The position numbers and the translations under genes are program-made. From positions 1 to 64,000 of the forward strand of contig CAMDRO010000007.1 in NCBI GenBank assembly GCA_945906795.1: a stretch of DNA of 64,000 bases. Reading direction: 5' to 3'. The stretch is from Spirosoma fluviale. GTDB taxonomy: Bacteria > Bacteroidota > Bacteroidia > Cytophagales > Spirosomataceae. Each line of letters starts with the position of its first letter. Position 1 is the stretch's first letter. Positions 51,278 to 61,069 of the stretch are shown here, in pieces. A model generated the notes under the pieces. That model saw only the letters and a program-made list of their open reading frames with translations, searched no databases and was not told where the DNA came from.

Positions 51278-52749
51278 TTTCCCGATGACTTTTGCTTGGC
51301 CGTTCTTCCCCAGTCGGGAAGGTCAATATGGAGGTTGTCGTGCTTTTCTGACATCTCCTTTTTCAATAGATTTCGCATTCTTAAAACTTGACTTTGTCGG
51401 GCTTTATCTTGAGCCAAATTATGCTTTTCCCAAGGATCGGTTTTGAGGTTAAATAGTTGGCTCATCAACACCCCATCCACATTATACAAAATCAATTTAT
51501 ATCCATCCTTTGTCTTCAAACTCCTACTCCAATGTCCATAGACATTATAAATTTGATCTCTTACCGATTTGGTCGGATTGCGGATAATCGCCTTTAGACT
51601 TTTTGCTTCTACGGTTTTAGGCGCTTTGATTTTTAAATAATCATATATCGTAGGCGTGATATCACTCAAATAAACAAATGAATTATTGCGCACATTTTTG
51701 GGGATCCCAGGACCGGAAAAAATCATAGGAACACGGATGCTATGTTCATATAAATTCTGCTTTCCCAAAAGGCCATGTTGGCCCATCGCCAAGCCATTAT
51801 CTCCCGCAAAAACAATCAACGTATTTTTTAATAATCCTTCTTTCTCCAGCGTCGACATGATTCGCCCGATCTGCTCGTCGAGCTCCGAAATCATCCCATA
51901 ATACGCCGCGATATCTTGTTTAATTGCCTCCTCGGTTCTGGGATGAGGCAATAAATTTTCATCGCGCACTTTTAAATCACCATTGTTGAAGGGATGTTCC
52001 GGCAGAAAATTTGGAGGTAATGTAATTTTTGAAGGATCGTATGCCTTGGCAAATTTTGCGGTGGGTGTTCTAGGGTCATGCGGGGACGTGAAGGCCACGT
52101 AGGCAAAAAAGGGTTTATCTTTTGCCGCAGGACTTTGTAAAAAATCGATCGCTGTTTGGGCGTACAAATAGGAACTGTAGGTCTCACTTAAAAAACTTTT
52201 TTCTGCTGGATATTTTCCTGTTGGATCAAAGGGATTCACGCGAGGATGTTCCTGACCCCCTTCTTTTGGAAAATGCATGCCTCCAAAAAATATGTTGTCG
52301 GCTTTGGAAAACATACGTGCATAGGAATTTTTATCGCTATGCCATTTACCTGTATGAAAAGTAGTATACCCTTTTTGGCGCAAAATTTCGGGTAGACTTA
52401 TTATGCTATCGGGGATAACATTTCCATCGCTAGGCAATCGATTCACATATCGGCCCGTCAGCAACATCACCCGAGAGGGAATACAAACCGCACCCTGGTG
52501 CCCGCCCATCACGTGTGCTTGTTGGAACGTCAAACCACTCCTCACCAATTGATCTAAATGAGGGGTTTTGATTTCTTTATTCCCTAAAGCCTGAATGGTT
52601 CTGTAAGATTGATCATCACTATACAGGATTAATATGTTTTTTGCAGGGGAATTTTTAGGGGCTATATGTGGATTAACTTGACCCAACATATTGCACATCG
52701 GCAATGCCAAAAAGCATAAAATCAAAAAGATAAAGAAGTGATTTTTCAT
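51274..52749 (-). CDS. secreted sulfatase (formylglycine-dependent)
   Basis: 491 residues from the ATG at 52749, which gives a clean signal peptide (about 1-24); the ATG 18 bases upstream would add MFRPNI before it. The sulfatase opening NILILYSDDQSYRTIQALG, formylglycine motif CIPSR at Cys89, and FAGDNGLAMGQHGLLGKQN in the second metal site are intact. It is of a different subtype from the neighbouring sulfatase. Last gene of the leftward run from the MFS transporter. A TAGGTCT variant of the leader motif lies 5 bases before the start. Confidence 0.92.
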   Translation of the reverse strand: MKNHFFIFLILCFLALPMCNMLGQVNPHIAPKNSPAKNILILYSDDQSYRTIQALGNKEIKTPHLDQLVRSGLTFQQAHVMGGHQGAVCIPSRVMLLTGRYVNRLPSDGNVIPDSIISLPEILRQKGYTTFHTGKWHSDKNSYARMFSKADNIFFGGMHFPKEGGQEHPRVNPFDPTGKYPAEKSFLSETYSSYLYAQTAIDFLQSPAAKDKPFFAYVAFTSPHDPRTPTAKFAKAYDPSKITLPPNFLPEHPFNNGDLKVRDENLLPHPRTEEAIKQDIAAYYGMISELDEQIGRIMSTLEKEGLLKNTLIVFAGDNGLAMGQHGLLGKQNLYEHSIRVPMIFSGPGIPKNVRNNSFVYLSDITPTIYDYLKIKAPKTVEAKSLKAIIRNPTKSVRDQIYNVYGHWSRSLKTKDGYKLILYNVDGVLMSQLFNLKTDPWEKHNLAQDKARQSQVLRMRNLLKKEMSEKHDNLHIDLPDWGRTAKQKSSGN

Positions 52750-52838
52750 GATATTAGGTCTAAACAATCTCCAGGTTTTATATCAAATACAAAACATGAT
52801 TGAATTTTTTCATGCGAAATTCGACCTAGGCAATTGGA

Positions 52839-54314
52839 TTATTTAGCTTTTTCTTCCACTTTAACCGTGTCGATTTCCAAAGGCCATTTTCCTTTAAATC
52901 CAAATTCGACCAATAAACCTGGTCTCATTTTTTTGAGTTTGGCCACCCCCGCCTCGCTAAATTTGCTTTGCCATAAAAATACTCTTTTTAACGATTTGAT
53001 TTTGGCTAAACTCAAAATAGCCGCATCCGAAACTTGGGTTCCATAGAGGTTTAAAGATTCTAAATATTTCAAATTTTCTAAAGCGGCTATACCTTTATCA
53101 CCAATTTTGGTATGGTCTAAATCCAATTGGATTAATAGCGGCATATCAGTTATTTGTGGCATAAAACTATCAGACACCTTCGTTTGGCCTAATTTTAATT
53201 GGACTATTTGCTCCTGAATCGAAGACAATTCCGACAATTCTTTATCGGCAAGCCCGTGCGCATTCACCGCATTAACTTCCAGAAATGCTTGGTCTTTTGC
53301 TGCTGGATTTACTAATAATCCTAATTTTCGAAGGCCTTTAATATCATCTTCATCGGCCTCTGAAATGGACATTTTAAATACGGGAGACCAATAAGGTTCC
53401 GTAGCCGTTGTGCCTGAAGCATATTTGGTCAAGATGGTTTTTATTTTAGTATCGGCAGGAAAAGCAACCACTTTTTTATTGAAATCGGCCCCATGCTGCA
53501 CCCACCACTGCAAAACAGCGATCTCATCCTCGGTGAACGGAGTTTTACCTTTAGGCGGCATGTGATGCTCTTCGTTGGCTTCCATTAAAAGCCTCTTAAT
53601 AATTTCGCTTTCTAGTGGCATCCCTGCTTTAATGATGACTCCATCTTCGCCGCCCGCCATTAAAAACTCAGGTGTATCCATCCTTAATTTCCCCTTTTGT
53701 TTCTCAGCATTATGGCAGGACCAGCACTTTTGTTTTAATACCGGTTGGACTAATTGCTGGTACACAATCGCTTGTTGGATGTTGACAATCTTAGGAATAA
53801 TAAGTCCTCCCTCAGTCGCTTCTGCTCGAGGTTCCATCCCAACCCAAGTACGCATCGGTTGCGGCAAGTAGGCCGTCAAATAATCAGAACCATGGGTTAA
53901 ATTTCCTCCTAAATGTCCTGTAACGGTAATTAAAACTAAAGAAACCCATAAAACTGGTTTAAATAATTTAGACATCGTTTTTTCGTCGGACCAAAATTTG
54001 GCCATGTACGATAAAACGGCTGAAATAACGCCAGTAGATATACCTAGCCATTGGTGAAAAAACAGGGTATCTTCATCGTATTCACCTGTTTGAGACAAAG
54101 CCCAGCCCATGGCGCAAGATATGAATGCACTCAGGGAAGCCCATAAAAAAATAGTTATAACGGATTTTTGGCGCAAGCTCTCATTCTGTTCCTTTGAAAA
54201 AAAGTACATGAGAAAGGCGAGTACGAGCATCCCGACAGGCAAGTGCACGAGTACAGGATGAAAATGCCCAAAAAACAATACCCAATCCGATGGGCCAGCG
54301 TCCAATAAAATCAT
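52839..54314 (-). CDS. membrane cytochrome c protein with C-terminal leucine-rich repeats
   Basis: 491 residues. The N-terminus has four membrane helices (about 10-135) with histidine-rich HFHPVLVHLPVGM, as in DUF2231-type domains. A planctomycete-type cytochrome c domain follows, with the heme site CWSCH at 197-201 and a probable Met axial ligand in HHMPPKG. A run of LRR-like repeats closes the protein (about 375-475: LIQLDLDHTKIGDKGI, LESLNLYGTQVSDAAI). The layout suits an inner-membrane electron carrier with a periplasmic binding scaffold. The stop of the preceding propeller gene is 5 bases away. Confidence 0.85.
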   Translation of the reverse strand: MILLDAGPSDWVLFFGHFHPVLVHLPVGMLVLAFLMYFFSKEQNESLRQKSVITIFLWASLSAFISCAMGWALSQTGEYDEDTLFFHQWLGISTGVISAVLSYMAKFWSDEKTMSKLFKPVLWVSLVLITVTGHLGGNLTHGSDYLTAYLPQPMRTWVGMEPRAEATEGGLIIPKIVNIQQAIVYQQLVQPVLKQKCWSCHNAEKQKGKLRMDTPEFLMAGGEDGVIIKAGMPLESEIIKRLLMEANEEHHMPPKGKTPFTEDEIAVLQWWVQHGADFNKKVVAFPADTKIKTILTKYASGTTATEPYWSPVFKMSISEADEDDIKGLRKLGLLVNPAAKDQAFLEVNAVNAHGLADKELSELSSIQEQIVQLKLGQTKVSDSFMPQITDMPLLIQLDLDHTKIGDKGIAALENLKYLESLNLYGTQVSDAAILSLAKIKSLKRVFLWQSKFSEAGVAKLKKMRPGLLVEFGFKGKWPLEIDTVKVEEKAK

Positions 54315-54319
54315 GTAAA

Positions 54320-55387
54320 CTAAATTCGTTCTAATTTAATGGGATACGTTTTTTGAGACGCCCACTGAGGTACATAAATATTATGATCCGAATCGGCATA
54401 CACATCATGTGGATGGATAAACACTTTGTTTTCATCCTCCTTAAATTGTCTCTGCAAAACGCCATTTTTATAGATTGGCTCTGAACCACCCGGGGTAGAA
54501 ACAACCTTCATGTTTTTGTCTAAAATTTGAACATAGCCAGAGCCAACCCACGATCCATCGGTGCTTCTATAACAAGCGGCGATGATGTAGTCGCCATGTA
54601 AAACGGGCCGACAAACAAACGAACCGGGAAGGTGATAGCGCGTAATGAATTTACCGTCTAAGGTGAACCTTTTTAAGCTGTTATTTACTCGGTCTGTAAT
54701 CAATAAAGTCCAGTTGGCAGGATCACGTGTATCCACTAAAACACCATGGCAGCAATTGAATTTATCGTCTGCATATTCACTTGTTTTTCCACCAAAATGG
54801 CGGATATAACGCCCTTTTGAATCGTATTGTGTGATGTAATTCGCTCCGTAACCGTCGGCTACATAAATGTCTCCGTTCTTAGGATTGACCGCAGTTTCGG
54901 TTGGAACAAATTGGTTTGGATGATCGTAAACACCTGTTTCCCTAGGGTATTCGATTTTAAATATTTCTTTTCCTTTTAAATCCGTTTTGATGACTTGGTG
55001 ACGTGTATTGTCGCAAATCAATAAAAATTGCTCGCCTCCTTCATTTAAAATGGTTAAGCCGTGAGCGCCTGGATACGAATGTCCCCAAGTCTCTAATAAT
55101 TTACCGGATTTATCGTAAATAATGACGTTGTTTTTGACTTCATTGGTCAGTAAAATCAATCGGCCTTTCGCGTCTTCCACCATTTCGTGGCAGTCGTTCA
55201 CTGGGTTTTTGCCGGCGTCAAGAATACCCCAATTGGGCACCACTTTGTATTTAAATGAACCATGTCCAAGGTTAATTTCACCGGGCTTTGGGGCAATTTT
55301 TTTCATAGAGTTTGAGGTTAAAAGCGATCCGCCTATAAGCGCTGAACTTGTTTTCAAGAAGTCTCTGCGCGGTAAATGCTCGTTCAT
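54320..55387 (-). CDS. Tat-exported NHL-type beta-propeller protein
   Basis: 355 residues with a twin-arginine signal (PRRDFLKTSS, Arg7-Arg8). The rest forms repeats of the NHL/6-bladed propeller type, such as GAHGLTILNEGGEQFLLICDN, NPKNGDIYVADGYG and FIHPHDVYADSDHNIYVPQW. Propellers of this kind bind carbohydrates or act as lyase-like or scaffold proteins; no active site can be named. Tat export suggests a bound cofactor. An AAACCTA motif lies 7 bases before its ATG, which may mark a separate control point in the operon. Confidence 0.82.
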   Translation of the reverse strand: MNEHLPRRDFLKTSSALIGGSLLTSNSMKKIAPKPGEINLGHGSFKYKVVPNWGILDAGKNPVNDCHEMVEDAKGRLILLTNEVKNNVIIYDKSGKLLETWGHSYPGAHGLTILNEGGEQFLLICDNTRHQVIKTDLKGKEIFKIEYPRETGVYDHPNQFVPTETAVNPKNGDIYVADGYGANYITQYDSKGRYIRHFGGKTSEYADDKFNCCHGVLVDTRDPANWTLLITDRVNNSLKRFTLDGKFITRYHLPGSFVCRPVLHGDYIIAACYRSTDGSWVGSGYVQILDKNMKVVSTPGGSEPIYKNGVLQRQFKEDENKVFIHPHDVYADSDHNIYVPQWASQKTYPIKLERI

Positions 55388-55394
55388 AATGAAT

Positions 55395-55401
55395 TAGGTT
55401 T
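55395..55401 (-). promoter_or_regulatory. AAACCTA leader motif before the beta-propeller gene
   Basis: Minus-strand AAACCTA 7 bases upstream of the ATG at 55387, within the 47-base gap to the upstream DUF1553 gene. One of five exact copies at this position relative to a start codon. Confidence 0.45.
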
Positions 55402-55434
55402 ATTTGTAAGATCTAAATTAAACAAATATGTTGA

Positions 55435-58215
55435 TTATGGTTTATTTATGCTTTCATCAATATTAAATAATGCATTTGCCACCAACGTTTTGGCCACCAA
55501 AATAGCCGGGTCTTTAGGTACATTATTGTCTGGGCAAAGTTTTAAAAAGGCCAAAGTCTCATTATTATTCTTTGAATAATAGCTTAACATATTGACATAA
55601 AAAGCATGTAATTTGGCCAATTTATTTTCTGAAATAGGCTTCCCAAATAAATCTAAATATCCTTTTTTAATAAATTCGGCACCAGTGATTGGATATTTAC
55701 GCGCAAAAAATTGGGATGCTTCGATGAACACCGGATCATTTAACGTGTTCAAAGCCTGCATGGGAGTATTCGTCCTAATTCGCCTGGAAAGACAAACATC
55801 TCGAGTACCCGCGTCAAAGGAAACCATGGTCGGATATGGGCTACTTCTACGCCAATAGGTATAAAGCGATCTTCGCCACTGATCTTCCCCATCACTTTTT
55901 TCCCACTGCATCCCGCTATATGGCGCATTCCAAATACCATCTGGTTGGTCTGGCATGACACTCGCACCCCCTAATTTAGTGGATAAAATACCGGACCAAA
56001 GTAGCGCTTGATCTCGCAATTGTTCTGGGTTCAATCGGATTCTTGGACCCCTTGTGATGTAACGATTATAGGGATCTTTTTCACGATCTTTTTCTGAAAC
56101 GATGGAGCTTTGTTGATAACTCGCCGACATCACGATATATTTCAACAAGTCTTTTGTTTGGTACTTAAATTTATATTGAAATTGATAGGCCAAATGATCT
56201 AATAAACCTTGGTTCACGGGGGCTAAACCTTGGCTTCCCATATCCTCTAAAGTTTCCACAATTCCAGTCCCAAACAACTGTTCCCAAAAACGATTAACCG
56301 CTACTCGGGCCGTCAATGGGTTCTCTTTTCCACCCATCCATTCGGCTAATTCTAAGCGATTTGAAACGGGTTTTTTACTAAACAAAGCTGGTATTCCACG
56401 GGTCATTTCTTCCCCCGGATTAAGCCAAGACCCTCGCTTAAAGAGTCGGGTAGTTCGCGTAAATTCCGTTGGGTTTTCTAACATGACCGGTGTGGTTGTT
56501 TCAGGCGATGCGGAAATAATTTGATACGCAATTTTTTGAAAATCGGTCGGTTTTAAATTGGCCGGTACCTCAGGGATCATCATCCAAAAACCGATCGAAA
56601 CCGTGTTTTGATCTGGCTTTGTTTTGGCATTTGTAAATTCCCACACCAAGTCTTGTTTTCCGGGTAAGGCAGGAATTTTATAGAAAGCATAAGCCCAACC
56701 TTTCGACCAAAGTCCCTTGGGTTTAGCATATTTTTCTTGCAAGGTGGTGTCTAATTTTAAGCGCGTAACGATAGGTCCTGTTTTTGTTCCTTGGTGAATG
56801 GTCACGTAGGTGGGTGCTGGACCAGAATTTTTACCGGCAATCAGTAAGCTTGTTTTTCCCATTAATGGCACGGCTTTGAATCGAAGGGATCCTCCATTTC
56901 GCACAGCTAAATATTTATTATCGGCCAATGCCCCGTTGACAAATTGGTCTGCCCAGTGCGGGTGAATTTTAGGCTCTACAAAGCGCAATGTTTGCGTCCA
57001 TTCTTTTTGTATTTGCTTAGGTTGAGCTAATAAATAATTCTTTAAACTATCTAATTTTCCTTGGTCTTGCTGCTTAAAATGGCGGTAATAAGGCGAATCG
57101 TCAGGGATATCTTCATCTCGCGAGTTATTAAAGAAGGCCATGAACTTATAATATTCCTCATGTCGGATGGGGTCGTAAGGATGTGAATGACATTGGACAC
57201 AACCAAAACTGGTTCCTTGTAAAACTTCCCAAGTGGTATTCACTCGGTCTAAAATAGCCGCTGTTCTAAATTCCTCATCTTCGGTTCCCCCCTCGTCATT
57301 ATTGGTCGTATTGCGATGAAAAGCCGTGGCCACATAATCGGATTCAGTGGGGTTAGGGAACAGGTCGCCGGCCAATTGCTCCTTCAAGAAAAGGTCATAA
57401 GGTTTGTTTTGATTGAAGGCTGAGATGACATAGTCGCGGTATTTCCAAATGGTCCGCGCATCGTCTTTCTCATAGCCTTTGGTGTCAGCATATCGAGCTA
57501 AATCCATCCACATCGAAGCCCATTTTTCGCCAAAATGGGGAGATTTTAATAATTTATCTACTTGCTTTTCATAGGCATTATTTGACGCATCAGCTTCAAA
57601 TTCTTGATATTCTGCAGCGGTAGGGGGCAAACCGGTTAGGTCTAAATAAAGCCTGCGCAATAAATCAGGTTTTGATGCTTTTTCGGCATGCCCGAGCCCT
57701 TGTTTTTTTTGTTCGGCTCCCACAAAATAATCAATTTCATTCGCTTCCCAACCTGATTTAATTCCAATGAATGCGAGGGCTCTGCTCCACCAATGGCCTG
57801 ATGGGATGGATGGCTCTTTCAAGGCCTGGTATGCCCAGTGTTCCCCCCAACGAGCACCTTCCTTGACCCATGTGGTTAAAATGTCAACTTCCTCTTTTGT
57901 CAATGAAGGCCTTTGATAAGGCATTTTTTCTTCCGGATTTTTGGAATGTAGCCTTTGAATGAAACTCGAGTTTTCTGGTTGGCCCGGAATGATGGCAGGC
58001 TTCCCCGACTTGGTTTTACCTAAAGCCTCTTCTTGGAAAAGTAAGCTGAATCCCGCTTGTTTTTTCACTCCACCATGGCATGAAATACAGTTTTTATTGA
58101 TGATGGGCTTGACTTGTGTGCTGTAGTCGACGGTATAAGTTGGCCCTGAAGAAAAATGAAAATAAGTCCAAATCCCCCCTAAAAACATAACTGCAAAAAG
58201 GATGTATGCTTTCAT
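55435..58215 (-). CDS. PSD1-type protein: cytochrome c (PSCyt1), DUF1549 and DUF1553
   Basis: 926 residues with an N-terminal membrane anchor (about 3-20). The PSCyt1 domain holds a heme c site CISCH at 43-47. DUF1549 follows (about 158-360, with DLTGLPPTAAEYQEFE and ARYADTKGYEKDD), containing a second CxxCH, CVQCH at 338-342. The C-terminal DUF1553 domain (about 645-895) includes NPLTARVAVNRFWEQLFGTGIV and RRSSPYPTMVSFDAGTRD. This protein class is abundant in Planctomycetes next to DUF1501 proteins and sulfatases; function is unknown but redox activity is implied by the hemes. It starts 3 bases after the DUF1501 gene. Confidence 0.92.
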   Translation of the reverse strand: MKAYILFAVMFLGGIWTYFHFSSGPTYTVDYSTQVKPIINKNCISCHGGVKKQAGFSLLFQEEALGKTKSGKPAIIPGQPENSSFIQRLHSKNPEEKMPYQRPSLTKEEVDILTTWVKEGARWGEHWAYQALKEPSIPSGHWWSRALAFIGIKSGWEANEIDYFVGAEQKKQGLGHAEKASKPDLLRRLYLDLTGLPPTAAEYQEFEADASNNAYEKQVDKLLKSPHFGEKWASMWMDLARYADTKGYEKDDARTIWKYRDYVISAFNQNKPYDLFLKEQLAGDLFPNPTESDYVATAFHRNTTNNDEGGTEDEEFRTAAILDRVNTTWEVLQGTSFGCVQCHSHPYDPIRHEEYYKFMAFFNNSRDEDIPDDSPYYRHFKQQDQGKLDSLKNYLLAQPKQIQKEWTQTLRFVEPKIHPHWADQFVNGALADNKYLAVRNGGSLRFKAVPLMGKTSLLIAGKNSGPAPTYVTIHQGTKTGPIVTRLKLDTTLQEKYAKPKGLWSKGWAYAFYKIPALPGKQDLVWEFTNAKTKPDQNTVSIGFWMMIPEVPANLKPTDFQKIAYQIISASPETTTPVMLENPTEFTRTTRLFKRGSWLNPGEEMTRGIPALFSKKPVSNRLELAEWMGGKENPLTARVAVNRFWEQLFGTGIVETLEDMGSQGLAPVNQGLLDHLAYQFQYKFKYQTKDLLKYIVMSASYQQSSIVSEKDREKDPYNRYITRGPRIRLNPEQLRDQALLWSGILSTKLGGASVMPDQPDGIWNAPYSGMQWEKSDGEDQWRRSLYTYWRRSSPYPTMVSFDAGTRDVCLSRRIRTNTPMQALNTLNDPVFIEASQFFARKYPITGAEFIKKGYLDLFGKPISENKLAKLHAFYVNMLSYYSKNNNETLAFLKLCPDNNVPKDPAILVAKTLVANALFNIDESINKP

Positions 58216-58218
58216 GAT

Positions 58219-59679
58219 TTAGGCCAAAATAGGTTTAATGACTTTACCATATACATCGGTCAATCGGAAACTTCTTCCTTGGAATGGAAAGGTAAATTCC
58301 TCATGATTAAACCCGAGACAATGTAAAATAGTTGCCTGAAGGTCATAAATAGATGTTTTTCCATTCACTGTGGCATAGCCCAGTTCATCGGTTTCCCCAA
58401 AACTAAACCCAGGTTTTATGCCCCCTCCAGCAAGCCACATCGTGAATGCGTCTGTATGATGGTCGCGACCAAAATAGTCTTGAGTCTTTCCTTCTCGGTT
58501 TTCTTGCATCGGTGTTCGACCAAATTCCCCACCCCAAACCACCAAGGTTTCATCCAATAAACCTCTTTGTTCTAAGTCGATAAGTAAAGCTGAAATCGCG
58601 CGATCCGTTTCTAAACATTTTTGATGCAAACCCCAATCGACCGACCCACTTTTACTCGTACCGTGTGAATCCCAACCCCAATCAAATAACTGAACAAAAC
58701 GAACTCCTTGCTCGACCATTTTGCGGGCCAACAAACAGTTGTTGGCAAACGCCTCTTCCCCCGGTTTTGTCCCATACAATTGATGAATATATTCGGGCTC
58801 CTTGCTGATGTTCATGACTTCGGGTACCGAACTTTGCATTTTATAAGCCATCTCATATTGGGCAATTCTTGCCACTGTTTCAGGGTCACCAAATTCCTTA
58901 AAGGTTTCTTCATTGACCGAATTGATTGTTTCAATACTTGCTTTTCGAATATCAGCATTGACCCCATCGGGGTTTTGAATGAATAAAACAGGTTCGCCGG
59001 CGGATCTACATTGGACTCCTTGGTACACGGAGGGTAGGAATCCACTTCCCCAGGCCGATTTCCCTGCGTCCGGGTTTTTGCCACCTGAAGCAAGCACCAT
59101 GAACCCAGGTAAATTTTCATTTTCAGATCCTAAACCATAGGAAACCCATGAACCTAAAGAGGGCCGACCTAATCTCGCCGAACCTGTGTGCATCAGCAAT
59201 TGGGCCGGCGCATGGTTAAATTGGTCCGTGTACATTCCTTTTAAAAAGGTTATTTTATCGGATTGGGTGGCCAAATGTGGCATGTGGTCGGATATCCAAT
59301 GACCCGATTTCCCGTGTTGGGAAAATTTAGCCTTGGGTCCTAATAAATTGGGTATGCCTCGAATGAAGGCAAATTTCTTTCCCTCAATCAATTCTTTGGG
59401 GCATTCTTTGCCATCAAATTTGGCCAATACCGGCTTGTAATCGAATAATTCTAGTTGGGATGGCGCCCCCGCCATATGTAAAAATATCACGGATTTTGCT
59501 TTGCCAAAATGGGGCGGAATTTTAAAGGCTGAGTTTTGGGATTTATCGGAAGTCTGACAGTTCCAAAGTGCAGATCCCAAAGCAAGGGAACCAATACCCG
59601 TACCTAGGGTATTTAAAAAATGCCTTCTTGTCGCTAAAATAGCCTCATTTTCAATTGCTTCTTTAAATATTTTTTCCAT
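58219..59679 (-). CDS. DUF1501 domain protein with Tat-type signal
   Basis: 486 residues. The N-terminus has a twin-arginine motif (TRRHFLN, Arg18-Arg19) and a hydrophobic segment ending near LWNC. The DUF1501 body (alkaline-phosphatase/sulfatase-like fold) shows SVIFLHMAGAPSQLELFDYKP, HSGHWISDHMPH-like segments, VQLFDWGWDSHG and VVWGGEFGRTPM. It lacks the CxPSR formylglycine motif, so it is not a classical sulfatase. DUF1501 and DUF1553 proteins are nearly always neighbours, as here (3-base gap), and presumably act together outside the cytoplasm. Confidence 0.92.
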   Translation of the reverse strand: MEKIFKEAIENEAILATRRHFLNTLGTGIGSLALGSALWNCQTSDKSQNSAFKIPPHFGKAKSVIFLHMAGAPSQLELFDYKPVLAKFDGKECPKELIEGKKFAFIRGIPNLLGPKAKFSQHGKSGHWISDHMPHLATQSDKITFLKGMYTDQFNHAPAQLLMHTGSARLGRPSLGSWVSYGLGSENENLPGFMVLASGGKNPDAGKSAWGSGFLPSVYQGVQCRSAGEPVLFIQNPDGVNADIRKASIETINSVNEETFKEFGDPETVARIAQYEMAYKMQSSVPEVMNISKEPEYIHQLYGTKPGEEAFANNCLLARKMVEQGVRFVQLFDWGWDSHGTSKSGSVDWGLHQKCLETDRAISALLIDLEQRGLLDETLVVWGGEFGRTPMQENREGKTQDYFGRDHHTDAFTMWLAGGGIKPGFSFGETDELGYATVNGKTSIYDLQATILHCLGFNHEEFTFPFQGRSFRLTDVYGKVIKPILA

Positions 59680-59684
59680 AACGA

Positions 59685-61055
59685 TTAGTCCATAATAGGT
59701 TTACCTTTTGTTTCTGGCAAATAAATAATACCTATAACTACCGTGATTGCAGCCAAGGTGATGGGATAAAAAATCCCAGCAAAATTTGAATGTGTCACAG
59801 CGCCTAACCAGGTAGCTACAAAAGGAGCGCAACCGCCAAAAATCCCATTGGCAAAATGATAGGGTATCGACAATGAGGTATATCTGATTTTTGTAGGGAA
59901 AAGCTCCACTAAAAACGCAGCAATAGGCCCATAGGCCATCGCTGCAAAGGTAACCAATAAACAGCAAATAAACGCTAATTCTATTTTACCCCAGTTGGTC
60001 AGCTGAACCGCCCCATTCACCATCGTACCTTCTTTCCCCACAATATCGGACATCCAAGCAAACAATGGATAATAAAAAATAGCAGCTAGCGCCATTCCTC
60101 CCAGCATAATGACTTTTCGGCCCACGCGATCTGAAAGAGAACCGAAAACGACAAATAGGGGTGTACCTACAACTAAAGAAGCGGCAATCACTAAATTGGT
60201 CGTGACAAAGTCGACCTGCAGAATTTTATTAATGAATATTTGCGCGTAAAATTGGCCCGTATGCCAAACCACTCCTTGGCCTACAATGGCCCCAAACATT
60301 GCGATCAGCATGAGTCGGCGATTTTCTTTCGAAGCAAATGCTTCTTTTAGCGGATTTTGTGATAGTCGGCCTTCCGCCTTTAATTTTGAGAATAAGGGCG
60401 ATTCTTGCATGTTCCGACGAATAAAATAAGAGACTATGACTAAAATTCCAGAGAGTGCAAAGGGAATTCGCCAACCCCATTCTTTAAAATCCTCATCGCC
60501 CATGATGTTTTGACAAACTAAGACCACGATAATACTGACAAAAAAACCTAATGTAGCCGTGGTTTGTATATAGGAAGTATATTTTCCTCGGTGTGCATCT
60601 GGGGCATATTCAGCGACATAGGTAGCGGCACCCCCATATTCACCCCCCAAGGCTAGTCCTTGAATGATGCGCAACAACAATAAAATGGCGGGAGCCACAA
60701 GTCCAATTTGTGAATATGTGGGGATAAATGCAATAGCAAAAGTTGATCCACCCATTAACATTAAAGTCAATAAAAAAGTATATTTTCTGCCGATGCGGTC
60801 TCCTAGTCGGCCAAATATGACTCCTCCAAAAGGCCTGGCAATAAAACCTGCGCCAAAAGCCGCTAATGTGGATAAAAAGGCGGCTGTTGGGTCATCTTTT
60901 GGAAAAAATGACAAGGAAATAATAGCCGATAAAGAACCAAAAATATAAAAGTCATACCATTCAATTACGGTTCCCACCGAAGAGGCGATGATGACTTGCC
61001 ATAGTTTTTGAACAGGGATTTTATTATTGTCGAATGCAGGATTCGAAGTGGGCAT
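59685..61055 (-). CDS. MFS transporter, metabolite:H+ symporter (MHS) type
   Basis: 456 residues with twelve predicted helices. IEWYDFYIFGSLSAI in helix 1, the RPFGGVIFGRLGDRIGRKYTF motif between helices 2 and 3, and GLALGGEYGGAATYVAEYAP are typical of the MHS branch (ShiA/ProP/KgtP-like) of proton-coupled organic acid or betaine carriers. It heads the leftward operon, 5 bases before the DUF1501 gene, and so may import the product released by the cluster, possibly an acidic monosaccharide (inference). It is divergent from lacI, with a dyad (AATTAGGAA/TTCCTAATT, 61080-61110) in the gap. Confidence 0.92.
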   Translation of the reverse strand: MPTSNPAFDNNKIPVQKLWQVIIASSVGTVIEWYDFYIFGSLSAIISLSFFPKDDPTAAFLSTLAAFGAGFIARPFGGVIFGRLGDRIGRKYTFLLTLMLMGGSTFAIAFIPTYSQIGLVAPAILLLLRIIQGLALGGEYGGAATYVAEYAPDAHRGKYTSYIQTTATLGFFVSIIVVLVCQNIMGDEDFKEWGWRIPFALSGILVIVSYFIRRNMQESPLFSKLKAEGRLSQNPLKEAFASKENRRLMLIAMFGAIVGQGVVWHTGQFYAQIFINKILQVDFVTTNLVIAASLVVGTPLFVVFGSLSDRVGRKVIMLGGMALAAIFYYPLFAWMSDIVGKEGTMVNGAVQLTNWGKIELAFICCLLVTFAAMAYGPIAAFLVELFPTKIRYTSLSIPYHFANGIFGGCAPFVATWLGAVTHSNFAGIFYPITLAAITVVIGIIYLPETKGKPIMD

Positions 61056-61062
61056 ACGCTGA

Positions 61063-61069
61063 TAGGTTT
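61063..61069 (-). promoter_or_regulatory. AAACCTA leader motif before the MFS operon
   Basis: Minus-strand AAACCTA 7 bases upstream of the MFS ATG at 61055. It precedes the first gene of the six-gene leftward operon. Confidence 0.45.

Noticed and set aside
58219-59679. DUF1501 protein as a formylglycine sulfatase
   Set aside because: Fold is related, but no CxPSR or CxAGR motif is present.
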